64,000 nt of DNA from contig JAECUM010001875.1 in assembly GCA_016617855.1 (NCBI GenBank), positions 1 to 64,000 of the forward strand, written 5' to 3'. Each line of letters opens with the position of its first letter. Positions within the stretch are counted from its first letter, which is position 1. Shown in pieces: positions 47,700-60,729 of the stretch. Under the pieces are notes generated by a model that saw only the letters and a program-made list of their open reading frames with translations, was not told the DNA's origin and did no database searches. This DNA comes from Megalonaias nervosa (lineage: Eukaryota > Mollusca > Bivalvia > Unionida > Unionidae). The translations under genes and the position numbers were made by a program.

Positions 47700-50230
47700 T
47701 CTGACATCTACTCAACATTAGTAGTTTTCTATGGTTGTCATTCCTTGAATACATGTCAGACTTGCATATTATGGACAGAAGTCAATGGACAGCAATTCTT
47801 TGAGCACCAAGGGGAAGGGGAAGAAACATAGCTTGAGAGATAACAACATCAGCTTGCACACCAGGGTTCAAAACCATATCATATTCTGTGGAGCAAGATC
47901 AAGAACAACAACAGCCTCGCTTACAGTCTTGCATATCAGAATTATGGACCAGTACCATGGATCAATATCTCGTACTCCCTCAATTTCAAGAACTGGGCAA
48001 TGTCATGCCAGCCAAGATGGCCAAGTTCCTTCATGACTGGACTTGGCCATATAACACTGATTGCAATGGGCCATGACCACAATCAATCTACAGTATCAGC
48101 CACCAGAAAATGAACTTGTCCAGTTCCAAGACTTGCAGAGTGCTGCTAGGCATTTACTGTGTATGATCCCCAGTTTTGTGCCACAATACCCAAAAAACTA
48201 GTCATGCAGGAGACTAACCTGCATTGTGCTGCTAAGCACTTCCTGTGGATGATGCACCATCTATAGAGGCACTCTCATGGATCAGTCTAAACCTGCATAG
48301 TGCTGCCAAGCACTTCTTTTGGATGACATTCAGTTTATGATGAGTGAAACTCTGCCTTGCAGACTTGAACTAAAGGTTTTGGTCACTCATGTTGGAGTTC
48401 TGTCATCCTCTTTCCATCACCTGCCTTCAACATCCAGAGATCAGTGTCTATGGAAGAATCAACTTTCAACTGCTTCCACAATCTGACAAGCATCTTGGGA
48501 CTGGTTACATCACCAATTACAAGTTGCAAGCATCTATGGACATTTTTTTCTCGCAAATGTATAATCTGTTCTCCATATGGATACCCATAAGTTGATTTGT
48601 AAGATCGTGAACTTGGAATCAACACTGCGTCTAATATCTATGGCAATCTTCAATAGACATAATACAACTTACCTTCTCCCACATGCGAATCTAAATGGAA
48701 TACATGGCAGCATGTTTATCAAATGGTCTACTTCATAATATACAGGCCCAACATACGGTCATGGCCCTAACAGCAGCTATGAAGTACAACAGCTGGAATG
48801 AGATGCAATGCTCTCTAAAGCCACCTTTCTTAAAGATCATCATAAGCCGAGCTACATTCATAACCTTCATCATCTAATCTCTTCTTTAATGATCAGGTTG
48901 ATGGAATTCACAACAATCCACCATGGATGCATTCTTTCCATCCCTCACAGTCTCAACTACAGTGGAGGAATTTCAAAGGCAACCAACAAAAAAGGTCACA
49001 TGGATGTCCATAGAGCACATGCCACTGGGAAGCAGTTCTACCAAATTTACAAGCATCGAAAACCACATTTCTCCTTAACTAGTTGGAAGAATCAAGGAGA
49101 GTTTGATCACTTTTGCCAGCATTCCAGGAGACCCTCCCTATCTCAAATGACATATCTATTACCCCCTTATCACAAATCTGAATAGGGAAAAGGCTCCAAT
49201 CTTTTGTTGCCAAATGGAGAAGATTTACCATGATGACATGTGGACCAGACAAATGGTTATTCTGCACCCCTCCAAAGCCTTTTCCCAGCGTTCTTTCAGA
49301 TACAAAGCAACACTTATCACTTGGCTGTCAACCTAAATGCATTGAATCAACCCTGTAATGCTCTTGGGTTTGTGATGGAATGCAACAACAGGTTCTAATG
49401 ACGTTCATTATGGAGATTGTGCAGTTGTGTGGACTTGCAAGAGACTCCACTCACTGTGATTGACCTACAACAGGCTAAAAAGCAGCAGGTTAGTTATATT
49501 TTGGAGTGAGACATGATTTCATGTGTTACCCTGCTTTTTCGTTCTCAATCTCCTGGTCAACAGGACATCTCTGACCTTGTACCCTTTCAACAATTTGGCT
49601 GACTAGGTCTAGAATCAACGTTCAGGTAGAAAGAATGTTTACTCCAGGAATGAGAATTAAATTATTTTGCTCAATGTGGCAGCAGACATATTAATCCTTG
49701 GTCGCTTTCTTGGGCTGCCATGACAATGATACTGTGGTCCAATTGGAGGCTGAATCTTTGACCATTGGACTGACTTTCACAATCTGCACAATACGAGGTT
49801 GCATCTCAAAGGCAGGGAAACCAACCTGGGCTCACGCCAGGGATACCTCTGTATGTACACCCTCTAGCAATCACAATCGCTATGGATGTGAATACAAATG
49901 ACTGGGGGAGCAAGTCTCCTACCATTTGGGATGCCATTGGAGTGTGGCCCCCTCAGGATTATTATTATCAACATCCTCAAGATGAAACTGTTTGAAAGCT
50001 TTTCATTGGTGGCTACTTGGGAATGGAGTTCTCATTCTGTCCTACAACTCCACTGTGGTGACATATCTCAAACAGCATACTGGAACCAAGAATTCAGACC
50101 TTTGTACTCTTGTTTAGGATTTTCTAGAGTGGTGCCCTCAGTGACAAATCCACATTAAAGTTGTACAGCTCAAGTGCATTTTTGGAACTCAATGCAACAT
50201 GGTGGAGGACTTAATCCCTCCAAATAATGC
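47700..50230 (+). pseudogene. Decayed DIRS-type retrotransposon, copy 2
   Basis: The left 1.4 kb (about 47,785-49,185) keeps long but broken plus-strand frames of ORF1 (gag-like) character. The reverse-transcriptase start lies near 49,195-49,290 (LQSFVAKWRRFT). The RNase H part is near 49,840-50,210: a GCHWSVAPSG phrase, then YNSTVVTYLKQHTGTKNSDL and later GTQCNMVEDLIPP, the DIRS RNase H order. Only about 550 bases separate RT start and RNase H, so most of the RT is deleted. It faces the opposite way to the copy at 40.2-42.0 kb. Confidence 0.68.
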
Positions 50231-50561
50231 TCCGCGACGGAGCAATAAAATAATAAAAAATCATCACCGTACCTCAGCTGGTGTGCCGATGGCATCTCCA
50301 CCTTGGAGCAGTTGATCGGCATTATTTTGATTGACATTTGAACAGCCAATCAATGAAGACCACCCATGGAAAGACCCAAACGTCATGAATATTTCACATT
50401 CAAATACCATTTCATCAATCAGTGATCTTTATTTTGATCATATAGAAACTAACTTGCAAAGTCTTGTAGATTTTTTTTTTACATTAGAAAACCTATGCGC
50501 TGACTTGACGAGAGGCCCACCTTGGTGAGCTTCTCTTGAACAATATAAATTTCTCCTACTA

Positions 50562-52134
50562 CACCATTCCCTCGATAACTAGCGCACAACAGGGTCCACA
50601 AACACAGACCGCACTATAAGCAAGGGCGCGAGTTACCGAGGGACCTCCAAAAATTGAAAAAAATTGCTTGGACATTGAGAAAACAGCTGGGGGGGTTCGG
50701 GGTTAGGAAACTTCGCTGTTTAATGACTGAATCCTCATTTTACATTCACGTCGATAATTGTTTTTAATAAATCACTTTTTCTAATGAAGTTGTTCGTTAT
50801 TCTGTTTAAATAACATTTATTTTCAAAATGTCCAACATGTGAAAGATCGTTCTAACTGGTTTCAACAACCATTAAGTGTACACGAAAACATCTGTGTATT
50901 ACATCACTGCTTATTGTTTTCTTGATGAGTCTGGTAACCTGAGTGTTTTGGTATTGTATCCTGCCAAATTGGGAGTCAAAAGAGCGGGAACCTGACTAAC
51001 AGTTGATACACCACCAAACAAGATTCCTTTTGTTCAAAAACAAGCGAAATTTGTTTCGTGAGACAATCGACTATGTCAAATCTCAATTTTTGTGCTGTTC
51101 AATTAGTACAGTATTGATACTGTGATTTCATTGGAAGTAATAATAAAACTTTTTATCTCTCTTGAGGATATCTCTAAGTGCCAGTTCAAGAATTCTATGA
51201 AACTTGCTTGCCCACAATGGTCCATATCTGTGAAACCAAGCTCTTTATTTTATGAAGTATTCTTTTCGCTTGGTTGCCGTGCTATCTTTGATCACAGTTA
51301 CCAATGAGTCAGTTAAATTAAGGTAGTTTACGTTACATACACAATAACATTTATAACAGTGTTCGAGTGATCAAATGAAGTGAGTTCACCCGACATATGA
51401 CCGGGGCAGCTAGATTTTAAGTTTGTAGGATTTTGGTGCCTTTTAACTTTTCTTTTATTTCATCCATTATTTGATTCAAAAGACATAATTAACATGACAA
51501 TACAAAGGAGGCCAGCTATTAATTCAGTAAAACAATGCAACAAACATTTCCGCAAGTCAATTATCAAAACACGGTAGGCACCAAATTAGGTTCTGAGAGA
51601 AACACTCACGGACATAGCTGTTATGGTAGATTGACACATTTTACATTTAATTACAAGCGGACAAATTGCATTTATGATGATTACACTTTAAAAGGAACTA
51701 GAAAATAGAACTAGAACACAAATTTCAATTCATAAAATTTTTTATGTAATTTGCATTTATTTATTAAAGTACTGCCTCCACTCAGTGTTAAGTGACATTT
51801 TCAGTGATCGAAATTTCCTTACATATCATTAATTGCAGTGTACTAGGAATGTCGCTTGGAAAGAAAATGCAAAAAAATTGTATGACTTATTTTTAAATTT
51901 GGTATTTCATAATGTTGATTAAAATTTCCAGGTCCTATCTACCGTTTTCGACAATAAAACGAGCAATATATCAAAGTTTTCGTAACTAATTTTGATTGTG
52001 ATTTCCTTCAAGTTCATAAAATAGGGATCAATTTTTGGGGTATTTTCTGGTTTTAAAAAATGGGATCCACGCCTGACCCCGCGTTATAAGCGGGTTCAAG
52101 AGTTATCAGAGCGCGAGTTATCGAGGGAGTGGTG
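50562..52134 (-). mobile_element. pogo/Tigger-like non-autonomous DNA transposon, copy B (1.57 kb), inverted relative to copy A
   Basis: Flanked on both sides by intact TA (50,560-50,561 and 52,135-52,136). The ends read CACCATTCCCTCGATAACT and its inverse (AGTTATCGAGGGAGTGGTG). The whole 1,573 bases match copy A in reverse complement; over the stretches I compared, about nine in ten bases agree. No transposase frame is kept. The shared length of the two copies suggests a fixed non-autonomous family and not two random deletions. Confidence 0.88.
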
Positions 52135-52303
52135 TATTTAAATATGAAAAGTAATCCTCTGAGGTATGGACAATTAAATTCAAGACAGCAGCAGTTTCTG
52201 TTTAAAAACACAAACAACAAAAATTAAAACACTGAATTTACATTTAAATGCAAACCACATGTTTAGTCCTTAAGCAATAATGGCCCTGCTATGAGATTAG
52301 CAC

Positions 52304-53013
52304 CAAAAAAACCAAACTGATGACAAACAACACCAATGGCATCAGTGCAGAAATAAAGGTCAGTGGACAGAAGCTGGAAAGAGTCACAAGCTTCATGTAC
52401 TTGGGATCAATTATCACAGATGAGGGCTCCAAACCAAAACTACTTTGCAGGATTGCCCAGACAACAGCAGCAATAACAAGGTTGAGACCAATATGGAAAG
52501 ATACCAACATTGCTTTTGGTTCCAAAATAAGGCTGATGTGCTTGATTGTCATATCCATCTTTCTGTATGCTTGTGAAACATGGATGCTCTCATCAGATCT
52601 ACAAAGAAGGATTTGAACCTTCGAAATGAGATGCTACCGCAAGATCTTGGGCATCTCATACATTGACCATGTAACCAATGAAGAAGTCCACAACAGGATC
52701 CAAAGAGCCATCGGATCCTATAAAGACCTCTTGACCACTGTAAAAAAGCGCAAACCGAAGCGGTACGGTCATGTCTCAAGATCATCTGGATTGGTAAAAA
52801 TAATCTTGCAAGGCACAGTGTGAGGGTGGAGAAGAAGAGGCAGACAGAAAAAGAGGTGGGAAGACAACATTAAGGAGTGGACAGGCATGGGATTTGGAGA
52901 TTCCCAAAGGACAGTAGAGAACAGGGAAAGATGGAGCGAATTTATTGTGAAGTCAACTGTGGTGCCCCAATGACCTCTTAGGTTAAGGGATTGATGATGA
53001 TGATGATGATGAT
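52304..53013 (+). pseudogene. 5'-truncated non-LTR retrotransposon (LINE) 3' end
   Basis: The plus frame from 52,320 encodes the C-terminal part of a LINE polymerase protein: VTSFMYLGSIITDEGSKP, then FLYACETWMLSSDLQRRI, then after one stop EMRCYRKILGISYIDHVTNEEV, then GHVSRSSGLVK. After another stop come RRGRQKKRWEDNIKEWTG and a TVENRERW segment. The element ends in a short (GAT)n run at 52,992-53,013, a usual 3' end for several LINE clades. Everything upstream of the RT C-terminus is missing, as expected for 5' truncation. Clade (RTE, CR1 or I type) cannot be fixed by eye. Confidence 0.82.
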
Positions 53014-53019
53014 GACCAT

Positions 53020-55540
53020 ATCATAAATCAAGAGATCTTAATTTCCACATTAAAAAAATATAAAAATGTCATCTATTCTGTACATTTAGAGAAGGCTGAT
53101 TGACTTGTTTTGCAATATGTTTACACTTTTACGTTATTCAAAGATATCTGAACCAACTTATGCACTCTAAGGTTTAGACAATTAAATTCCAGTTGACAGC
53201 CACTTTTGTTTAAAAAACAAAACAAAAAAACAAACCAAACAAAAAGGAGCAAATTCTGAATTTACAAATCATATAATGACCCAGTCATGAGGTTGAATAT
53301 AAATACTTGTTCAGTTTTAACTACATGTGTACTGCAAAGGACTGGCCATTTAATTTATGGGGCCAGATTGTTCTTCCCAACCGGGATACTTTTTTGTTAT
53401 GAAATTCATCACAAGCTAACTATATTTCAAATAAGAAAAGGAATGGTATGGTTCTTTTTCATAATACAAATTTCAAATTTAAATCACACTTTATAATCCT
53501 GTGATTGGATGTCAGAAGAAATAGTACAAATATTACTGAAAGCTTGTCAGCCCCCACCCCAAACAAAACATACACACACAACTGCAGTCACTTGACTATT
53601 GTTTTATTCTTGTGCATGTTTATTGGGTATAATGCATACTTTGAGTAAAAAGAAATGGAGACTTTTGCTTTGGGGCCCTTTTGAAGAAATTTTTGAACTA
53701 TTCTAAACTTTTGACCCACTTGACCTGATCCGGCTGTGCTCATGCATGGGGTAACTATCGGAACTTGCGCAATATTGTTTCACATCTGCAATCAAATATT
53801 AATGCAATTTTGTTGCAAATTGTTTGACATATATCATTTGTTATCATTCTTTTCACTGCAGAGTGCAATAATACTGAATGTCATATGATACTTAACAAAG
53901 CATATTGTGCAAACTGCAACAGAAATAAGGACATGAATGCATCTGTACATTCCGATAACATAGTATTGAGACATTTTTACCAAACAAAATAAGATTCATT
54001 GGGCCAATTGTATTTGAAATAGGTCCATTAGCACTTTCTCAAGTTTTTGTTTCGTGTTAAGTAGATGATTCTGTAATATGCAGTAGAAAGCACTAAACCA
54101 ATTTGAGATGCATGTAGAGACCAATCTTGGTATTATTGCTATTGATAGATCTTTTATTTCTGTAAAGCCATGTTAGAGAAATGTAAATCTGACAGGTAAA
54201 TTTGGCACCTATCATTTTATCAATTGAGAGAAAGAGAGAGAGAAAGGAATCAATCCCATGTCTTCATTGAATCCATTTTAGCTGCAAAGCAGTATACCAA
54301 ATACAGAAATCGACTAAATGCCATTGAAAGAAACTAGTTTGCATGTTTTATGTTTTTTTCCTTTTATGTCTCAATAGCCAAATGCTCTGATAACCACAAA
54401 CAGGAAACTGCACTGAAATAATTAAACGTCTTAGATCTATATTAGGATGAATTTATTGATGCATCATTTCCATATGACTGATTAGTGGTTTTTTTTTTAA
54501 TCATGATAAAAATTTTGTTTTCATATTTTCCTTACAAGAATGATCAAATAATAGGACACGTGGATACAGCTACGCAGAATGCCTTAAATTTGTTGAAATT
54601 TACAATCTGACAATTTTCCACTTTGTTTTTCATTTCAATAATACAATGAGGTCAGATTAATTAGAAACAATTGTTAAACTTCTGCTGTTAATGACGGAAC
54701 CATTTTTGAACTGTAAACTACAATGTGCAAAGTCAAATGGCTTCATATTAGAAATGCGCACATTGTTTTCTGAAGCTAGTTTTATAAAAGTGTTTATGAA
54801 GAAGCAAATCTGAAAAGCCCCTATGCCAGAATGCTCCCTGTAAAAAAATATGCAAAGTGGTCAAATAATTTTTGAGAATTAGTTGTACACAACAACTGAG
54901 AATAGGCTACAAAAATACAATGCCTGACACATGATGGATGAAGGACCATGTCATAAACTCACTTGGCCCTACGGCCTGTTAAGACCAACTGTACTCAGTT
55001 GATCCAGTACTAATACATGCAAGTGCCTCACTCACTCATCAGCTATGCACTTGTGTGATGATATTGCTGTGCTACATTAAATTGAATATTACTACTGGTG
55101 ACATGTGCCTCCAACAGGCATTCACTATGCAAGATAAATACCCCGTTTTCTCATATATTTTACAGGAAGATGAATCAGGCTCATGTTAGAATTTTCCATA
55201 ACTGCCATTGTTGCTGCTGTAAAATAATACCTATGTCTCACTATCTGCTGATGCGTCTGATATAAAAAACAAAAAACAAACAACAGTATCAAAGTATCCT
55301 CGGTCATTTCTGTGAAAAAATGATGGATGTGTGGCTGAGGCAGGCATTTTGAATTTCATTCAAGAGAATTAACCTATCATTTGCCAATACTAGTATATTA
55401 CTGTGTACACAGAAACTAATGTAATAATGAATTGTTTAGTCAAAAGCTACTTTCAATTAACAATATACTGCTTAGACTGAATATGTTAAATTGTCCTGTT
55501 ATCAGTCCCAATAGAGTCAGAAAACAGAACATAGACAGGC
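53020..55540. other. Probable intron; no exon seen
   Basis: AT-rich DNA with only short frames. A (GA)-rich patch lies near 54,226-54,245. Confidence 0.4.
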
Positions 55541-55566
55541 TGTGTACTACTTTGCTGTGCAAGAAT

Positions 55567-55572
55567 TTTATT
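55567..55572 (-). promoter_or_regulatory. AATAAA polyadenylation signal after the 55.7-kb exon
   Basis: Canonical AATAAA on the minus strand, 110 bases after the stop. It is followed, about 35-60 bases further on, by a T- and GT-rich stretch (gttctgttttctg) suitable as a downstream element. This supports 55,683-55,855 as a true 3' terminal exon. Confidence 0.6.
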
Positions 55573-55682
55573 CCTGTTTAGTACATTTCCCCTCCAAGTG
55601 GAATCAAAATCTGCCCTATGCATCAATGTTGTTTTTCTTTCTTGACAAAAAAGGCTGAGGTTGCTTTGATTGAAAACAGTGC

Positions 55683-55855
55683 CTAGCCAAGAAAGATTGC
55701 AATTGCAGCAAGCAGATACAAACCAATGCAGACACCATGAGAGGTGATGCCAGAACACGTGAACGGATGATCAGAGTTGGCAGGCGGTGTGATATCATGC
55801 ATCTGTGGATGGGTCGCTGTTCCCATAGCAACAAGAGTCCACTCTTTTAGCTCAG
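55683..55855 (-). CDS. Terminal exon: end of proprotein convertase P domain plus short hydrophobic C-terminus
   Basis: The frame opens at the acceptor tattgtttcag with a split codon (one base from the previous exon) and runs 56 full codons to the TAG at 55683. The first 15 residues, ELKEWTLVAMGTATH, match the last strand of the P (Homo B) domain that follows the catalytic domain in furin, PCSK5/6 and PC2 (usual form G.L..W.L.L.GT). A short linker follows, then a Cys, and the protein ends in VCIGLYLLAAIAIFLG. That end could be a GPI-attachment signal or a very short membrane tail, so this isoform lacks the Cys-rich repeats and cytoplasmic tail. An AATAAA lies 110 bases past the stop. The catalytic and earlier P-domain exons must lie to the right, beyond 64 kb. 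Confidence 0.72.
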
Positions 55856-58800
55856 CTGAAACAATATAAATACATTTAAAGAAATGCTGAAGGTAACATG
55901 AAAAAGTTTTGATCAAAACTAGATTCTATCTGAATGTAAATTCTAAAAACCAAATCACGAAAACTGAACAATAATTTAAACAATACAGTTATTGATATAA
56001 TATCAGAATAGCACTCAAATCCACAACTGCATTAGATTATACAAGGTAATATATACACAATTGCTCTGTCTTCATTTTTATTAGCTGCATTTTCATTATC
56101 AGATAATATTAAATGTATTCAACCCTGTACTGAAGAAACAGTACTAAATATTTATCCTTTCTTCTCCATGTTTTCTCTCAATCTATCACAGTCAACTATT
56201 TATACAATTAATCTGTAAACGGAAAATCAACTGAAGAATTATTCACGATGCTGTACCACTTTAAATTAAGCATATGTACGCTGTACCACTTTAAATTAAG
56301 CAAATGTACCATTTTAATTTTTTCTAAAAATTATTTTCTAGCATAGTGCACGAGTATGTGCTAATGACACTGAAAACTCGAGAACATTTATACAAAATGT
56401 GTCTCTTCATCAGATATAAAAAAAATTCTTAAAATTAATATTGATCTTTAGTGGATACATAAACAGTTTGCCTATTAGTGGCAAGGGATTACCATTAAAC
56501 AATTGTATGATACTAGTGCCATGTACCAATTGGAATTTCTACTGTCGATAAACATTCTAACTTCTGATCACTCAAATATACCTCTTTATGCATCCCATAT
56601 GAGCATCTAAATTATCTCCCCTGGCTTAAACATGCCCACATACTACAAGAACTTGGATAAGAATCACATCTTAAATATAAAATTCTGTTCTTTGATTTGT
56701 CTGTGATTTACAATTTAACTGTCTTGCATTTTAGGATTTGATTATGTTAATGGGGGTTTTACTATTGCATACCGAGTTTTACCATTGACAAAAGTGCTTG
56801 TAAAATGGATATTTGTGACAGCAAAACTACCATTAACTTCCTTAAAAATAAGGCTACTTCCCCCATTCTTACACACTTTGGAAAACATGTTATAAAATAG
56901 CTAAAAATATTATTCTCGCTACGACTACATCACAAGGAAGGTCAAAATGTCACAATGATATCCAGATCTTGAAAGAACACTAAATGTCATAGATTTCACT
57001 GTTGTACTTTATCTATCAGAAAGTTCTTTAACATTTTCAGATGTATCAGAATTAATATTACTATTAGCTAAATAGATGTCAGTATTTTGAACTTGATTTT
57101 AAGTGTAAGAACTGATTAATCCCCAAACTCCATCCACCTACTAACAGCTGTCAGTCAATCTGTTAGGACTAAATGGTCTGAAAACTAAGTAACAGAAAAG
57201 AACAAAAAGAAACAAGTTTTGTAACATTCAACAAATAATTTATTTCCCTAGAATACAAAGTGAAAATTTAAAAAGAATCTACAGTATTGTTAATTAAATC
57301 CCAAACAGTCCTAAAAGTTCTATCACAAGTCCAAAAGTATAGAGTATTCTGAATGAATTCCAGTGGTGTTCCAATTGAATTCCAACCTTGAAAGTGATGA
57401 TGTACCAACAGCCTTAAATAGTGCTGATGTACTAACAGTCTTGATATATCACAGTGATATAATCCAAAATGTCCTGTATGAATTCACAATAATTTCAAAA
57501 TAGTGGTTTAGTCCTAAATCAATGAGGACTTTGTAATTCCAATGAATAATTTAAATAACTAAATTAAATCCTCTCAACACAAATAAAATTGATTTCACTA
57601 AGACTGATGTTAAGAGATGGAATGAGCAAATTCTGATGTAAACAACTTTATATATCTCTCCACCTTACTTGTATTGCAATATTCATTTTCTGAAAATGCC
57701 CTGTGATCATAGAGGAGCACTACTGCATAATATAAAAAAATACAAAATTCCATAAATTGTAGTCCTTGTAAAAAACACAATTTTCTGACTCATAAAGTAT
57801 TGTCATTCTTTCTACAGTCAAGACAACTGAATAGAAAATTTTTATTTTATGAATAACCAGAATATCATATTATTAGTTAGATAGAAATAATGTTTCAGCA
57901 AGAGTTTCTTTTATTTATAGTTGTAATGAAAGTATAATTAGTATTGAACATGAAAGTCTTGTAATTACGTAAAGTTAATGTGTGTAGTTATATGTTATGT
58001 CATTAAGTTCAGATAAATGTAAATTTGTTTTGTGTTTTGACAGTCATAATGTTTAAAAATAAGTAAAAATATAATGACCATGATTGTTATTCCCATGCAA
58101 CTTTTAAAAAGGTGGGGATTATGTCTTCATGTCTGTCTCTCCATTAGTAATGCAATTTTTCTCCTACACTACTGAAGACGCAAACTTGAAATTTTGGGAC
58201 AAGACCCTTCATAGTCTTTAGATATACATAGTGGTGTTAGAATTTTCATTATAGCTCTTGGGATGGAACCAGTTTTTGGGAATAGTTATTGTTTGTTAAT
58301 ATCTAAAGATTTAAAGTCTTTTAAAAAGAGATCTGAAGTTGGTTTATGACATTTTCAAGGCCATACTTGATTCTTCCGAAGCATGATTCATTAACCCAAT
58401 AAAATTAACTTCATTTCTTGAAAAGTAGTCAAGAGTTGTGACTTGTTCAAAATACTTCCCTTTATACTTTCGTGTCAATAAGCTTGTGGTATATGGGATT
58501 TACTTTGCCCATTTACGTGTGAGTTAATCTGTCTTCAATGTCCATGCTGAAACTCTTACACAGCTTCGCTTATTAACAATAAACTTTCACTCAGGGTGAA
58601 CTTGGGATTAGTATGTTTAACATGAAGATAAGCTGATAGAGGACTCAATATTTTATTTTATGACATAGAGAAAGAGAGAGTAATGTGATAACATAAACTT
58701 TCAATCTCTGACACTTTGAGATGATCCCAATGATCCAGTTACTCAAGATATTTACCTGCTTATCCACTGCTCTAAAACTGTGTATAAAAAGTGCTTTAGT

Positions 58801-60520
58801 TCCAGGTGAATACATTACTAGATATTTGACCTTTTGCATCCCATGGGCAACAGCAGTATTTTATTATCAGATAAATTAATTTGAAAGCATAAACATCCAT
58901 TCACACCATATGAGCCTTAAATTACCAGTTTGATTTGTCATGTGACCATATCACTTGTCAGCAAGTTCTATTTTCAGATGAGGTATGCCTATGCACATTA
59001 AAGTTTGACAACCTTAAAACACAATTTTCAGCCTTTTTAGATCAAACACAAGGTTAATTTCAATATTTTTCAACATTTTGAATCCAACAGAAAAAAAACA
59101 AAAGTGAAGTAAAAATTTTGAAAATTTATGCAGTAATGGAATTTTTTGTCAAATTTGCAAACAAGGCCATGTCTGTTGACTTTAAGGAAGCTACTTGGAA
59201 AAGGGTAGGTAGACCATGTTTTTTCAAGGGGAATACCAATGTCCTGAATTCAAACTCAAGTAAACAGGTTTACTCAAAAATAATAACAATCTCAAGATAT
59301 AATTTACAATCACTGAGAAAATTTAGCTATGTAATATATTATTTACACAAAAAAGGCAATAGTCAGGTATCCTACCCTCAATTATGGACAACTGTCAATC
59401 ACAATACAAATTAAATATACATAACAATTCCCAAACTTCATCCACCTGCCAAACAGCTGTCAGTCAGTCCCCAAACTCCATCCACCTACCAACGGCTGTC
59501 AGTCAGTTTGAAAGTCCAATGGATTCTTAGACATCTTTTTCTGAGAAATGTGTGAACTGTTACACAATACTGCCTGTTGTACTTAGCTTGTCTAAGATGA
59601 TACAGTACATTTTATTCTCTGTAACATGAATGAATTCAATTTGTAATATCTTTAATGTTTATAATGATATAGCAAGGATTGTGCTGCTGTGCCATTAAAA
59701 CTGATAAATACATACATACTTACATATATGCATACAATTTACATGAAAGTTTTATAATCAACTAAAGTATAACAATAATTGGTGAAATGTTCAAATGAAA
59801 GAAATGGTTTGAAAGAAAATAATGCGTTAATGATTAGGCATGGTTATCTTAGTTCTGGTGACTTGTCAACCTTTAGTTCAGTGGTACATGACAAAGGTAT
59901 GACAGGTGGTTATACCATATAGTGATATGTACTGGTATCACTTTGTGACCTTTTAATTAACTGAGGCTCTGAACCATGCTAATTCTGAAAACTTAAAAAT
60001 AATTCTCCTTCTATGAAAGTTGGGATTAATAACAAGCTAGTAAAAATACTCCTGCATGCTTGGTGTTTATGATCAATTAGGAAACAAAACTTTTTAGTTA
60101 TTGGCAGAACAGTTTTCAACAAAAATGTTCTGTATTAGGTTTATAACTAAATAAATATAAAACTGTTGTCAAAAGTGATGACTTCTTTAACTTCAATAAT
60201 ACACACTTTCTTTTAAGGCCAATGTAAACTTTCAGATACAACAAGATACTGATTATCCATATCCATCAGGAGACAGATTTTACCTGTGTGGAAAAATGAT
60301 AAATTTATGCAGAATATATTTGAACTCCATGGGGACAGTCCATTGGTCACTGTCATAAAAAGTCTGGAGAAGTGTCAGCCATAAAAGTGATGATTTACTG
60401 TACCATAATTGTGTAAAATGCTGTCTAATTCTTGTCCTAGTTCCAGTGTCATTAAGGACAAAACTGTTTTATACAACTGTAAGAGGTAGATAACAGCAAT
60501 GAGGCGTTACAGATTAAATT
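55856..60520. other. Probable intron upstream of the 55.7-kb exon; short duplications only
   Basis: No P-domain or catalytic exon could be recognised. The stretch includes a 30-base tandem duplication at 56,251-56,310 (ctgtaccactttaaattaag) and the 36-base repeats at 57.1 and 59.4 kb listed separately. The plus frame at 59,118-59,414 is 98 residues but has no recognised domain. Confidence 0.45.
59430..59508 (+). repeat. Tandem pair of a roughly 38-base repeat, third copy at 57,121
   Basis: Phrases ccccaaactccatccacct and acagctgtcagtcag occur at 57,121-57,161 and twice at 59,430-59,508. Copies differ at a few bases. Origin unknown. Confidence 0.7.
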
Positions 60521-60529
60521 ACCACATAT

Positions 60530-60727
60530 ACTCAAAAGTTTAACTGCAAACTACACGGACCCAGATCTGCCATTGCATAATGTATAGGCAAATCTGGGTT
60601 TATGCAGTTTGTTAAGAGTAATCAGTAGAACAAACAACATTGACCCTAATCTGCTGTTATATTATGCTATTACAGATCAGGTCTATATTGTTTGCATTTG
60701 GACTCAACTTATAATGAGTATATACCG
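60530..60727 (+). repeat. Double-hairpin foldback repeat, copy 6
   Basis: Complete copy: arm cagatctgccattgcataatg, return caaatctgggtttatgcagt, spacer ttaagagtaatcagtagaac, second palindrome, and outer end gagtatatacc. The left outer end (atatactcaaaag) mirrors the right one. Used here to define the plus orientation. Confidence 0.8.
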
Positions 60728-60729
60728 TA

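Noticed and set aside
48808..49185. 125-residue plus-strand frame as a host gene
   Set aside because: It falls inside the decayed DIRS-type element and is best read as part of its ORF1.
59118..59414. 98-residue plus-strand frame
   Set aside because: No recognised domain and it lies in a presumed intron; kept only as a remark.
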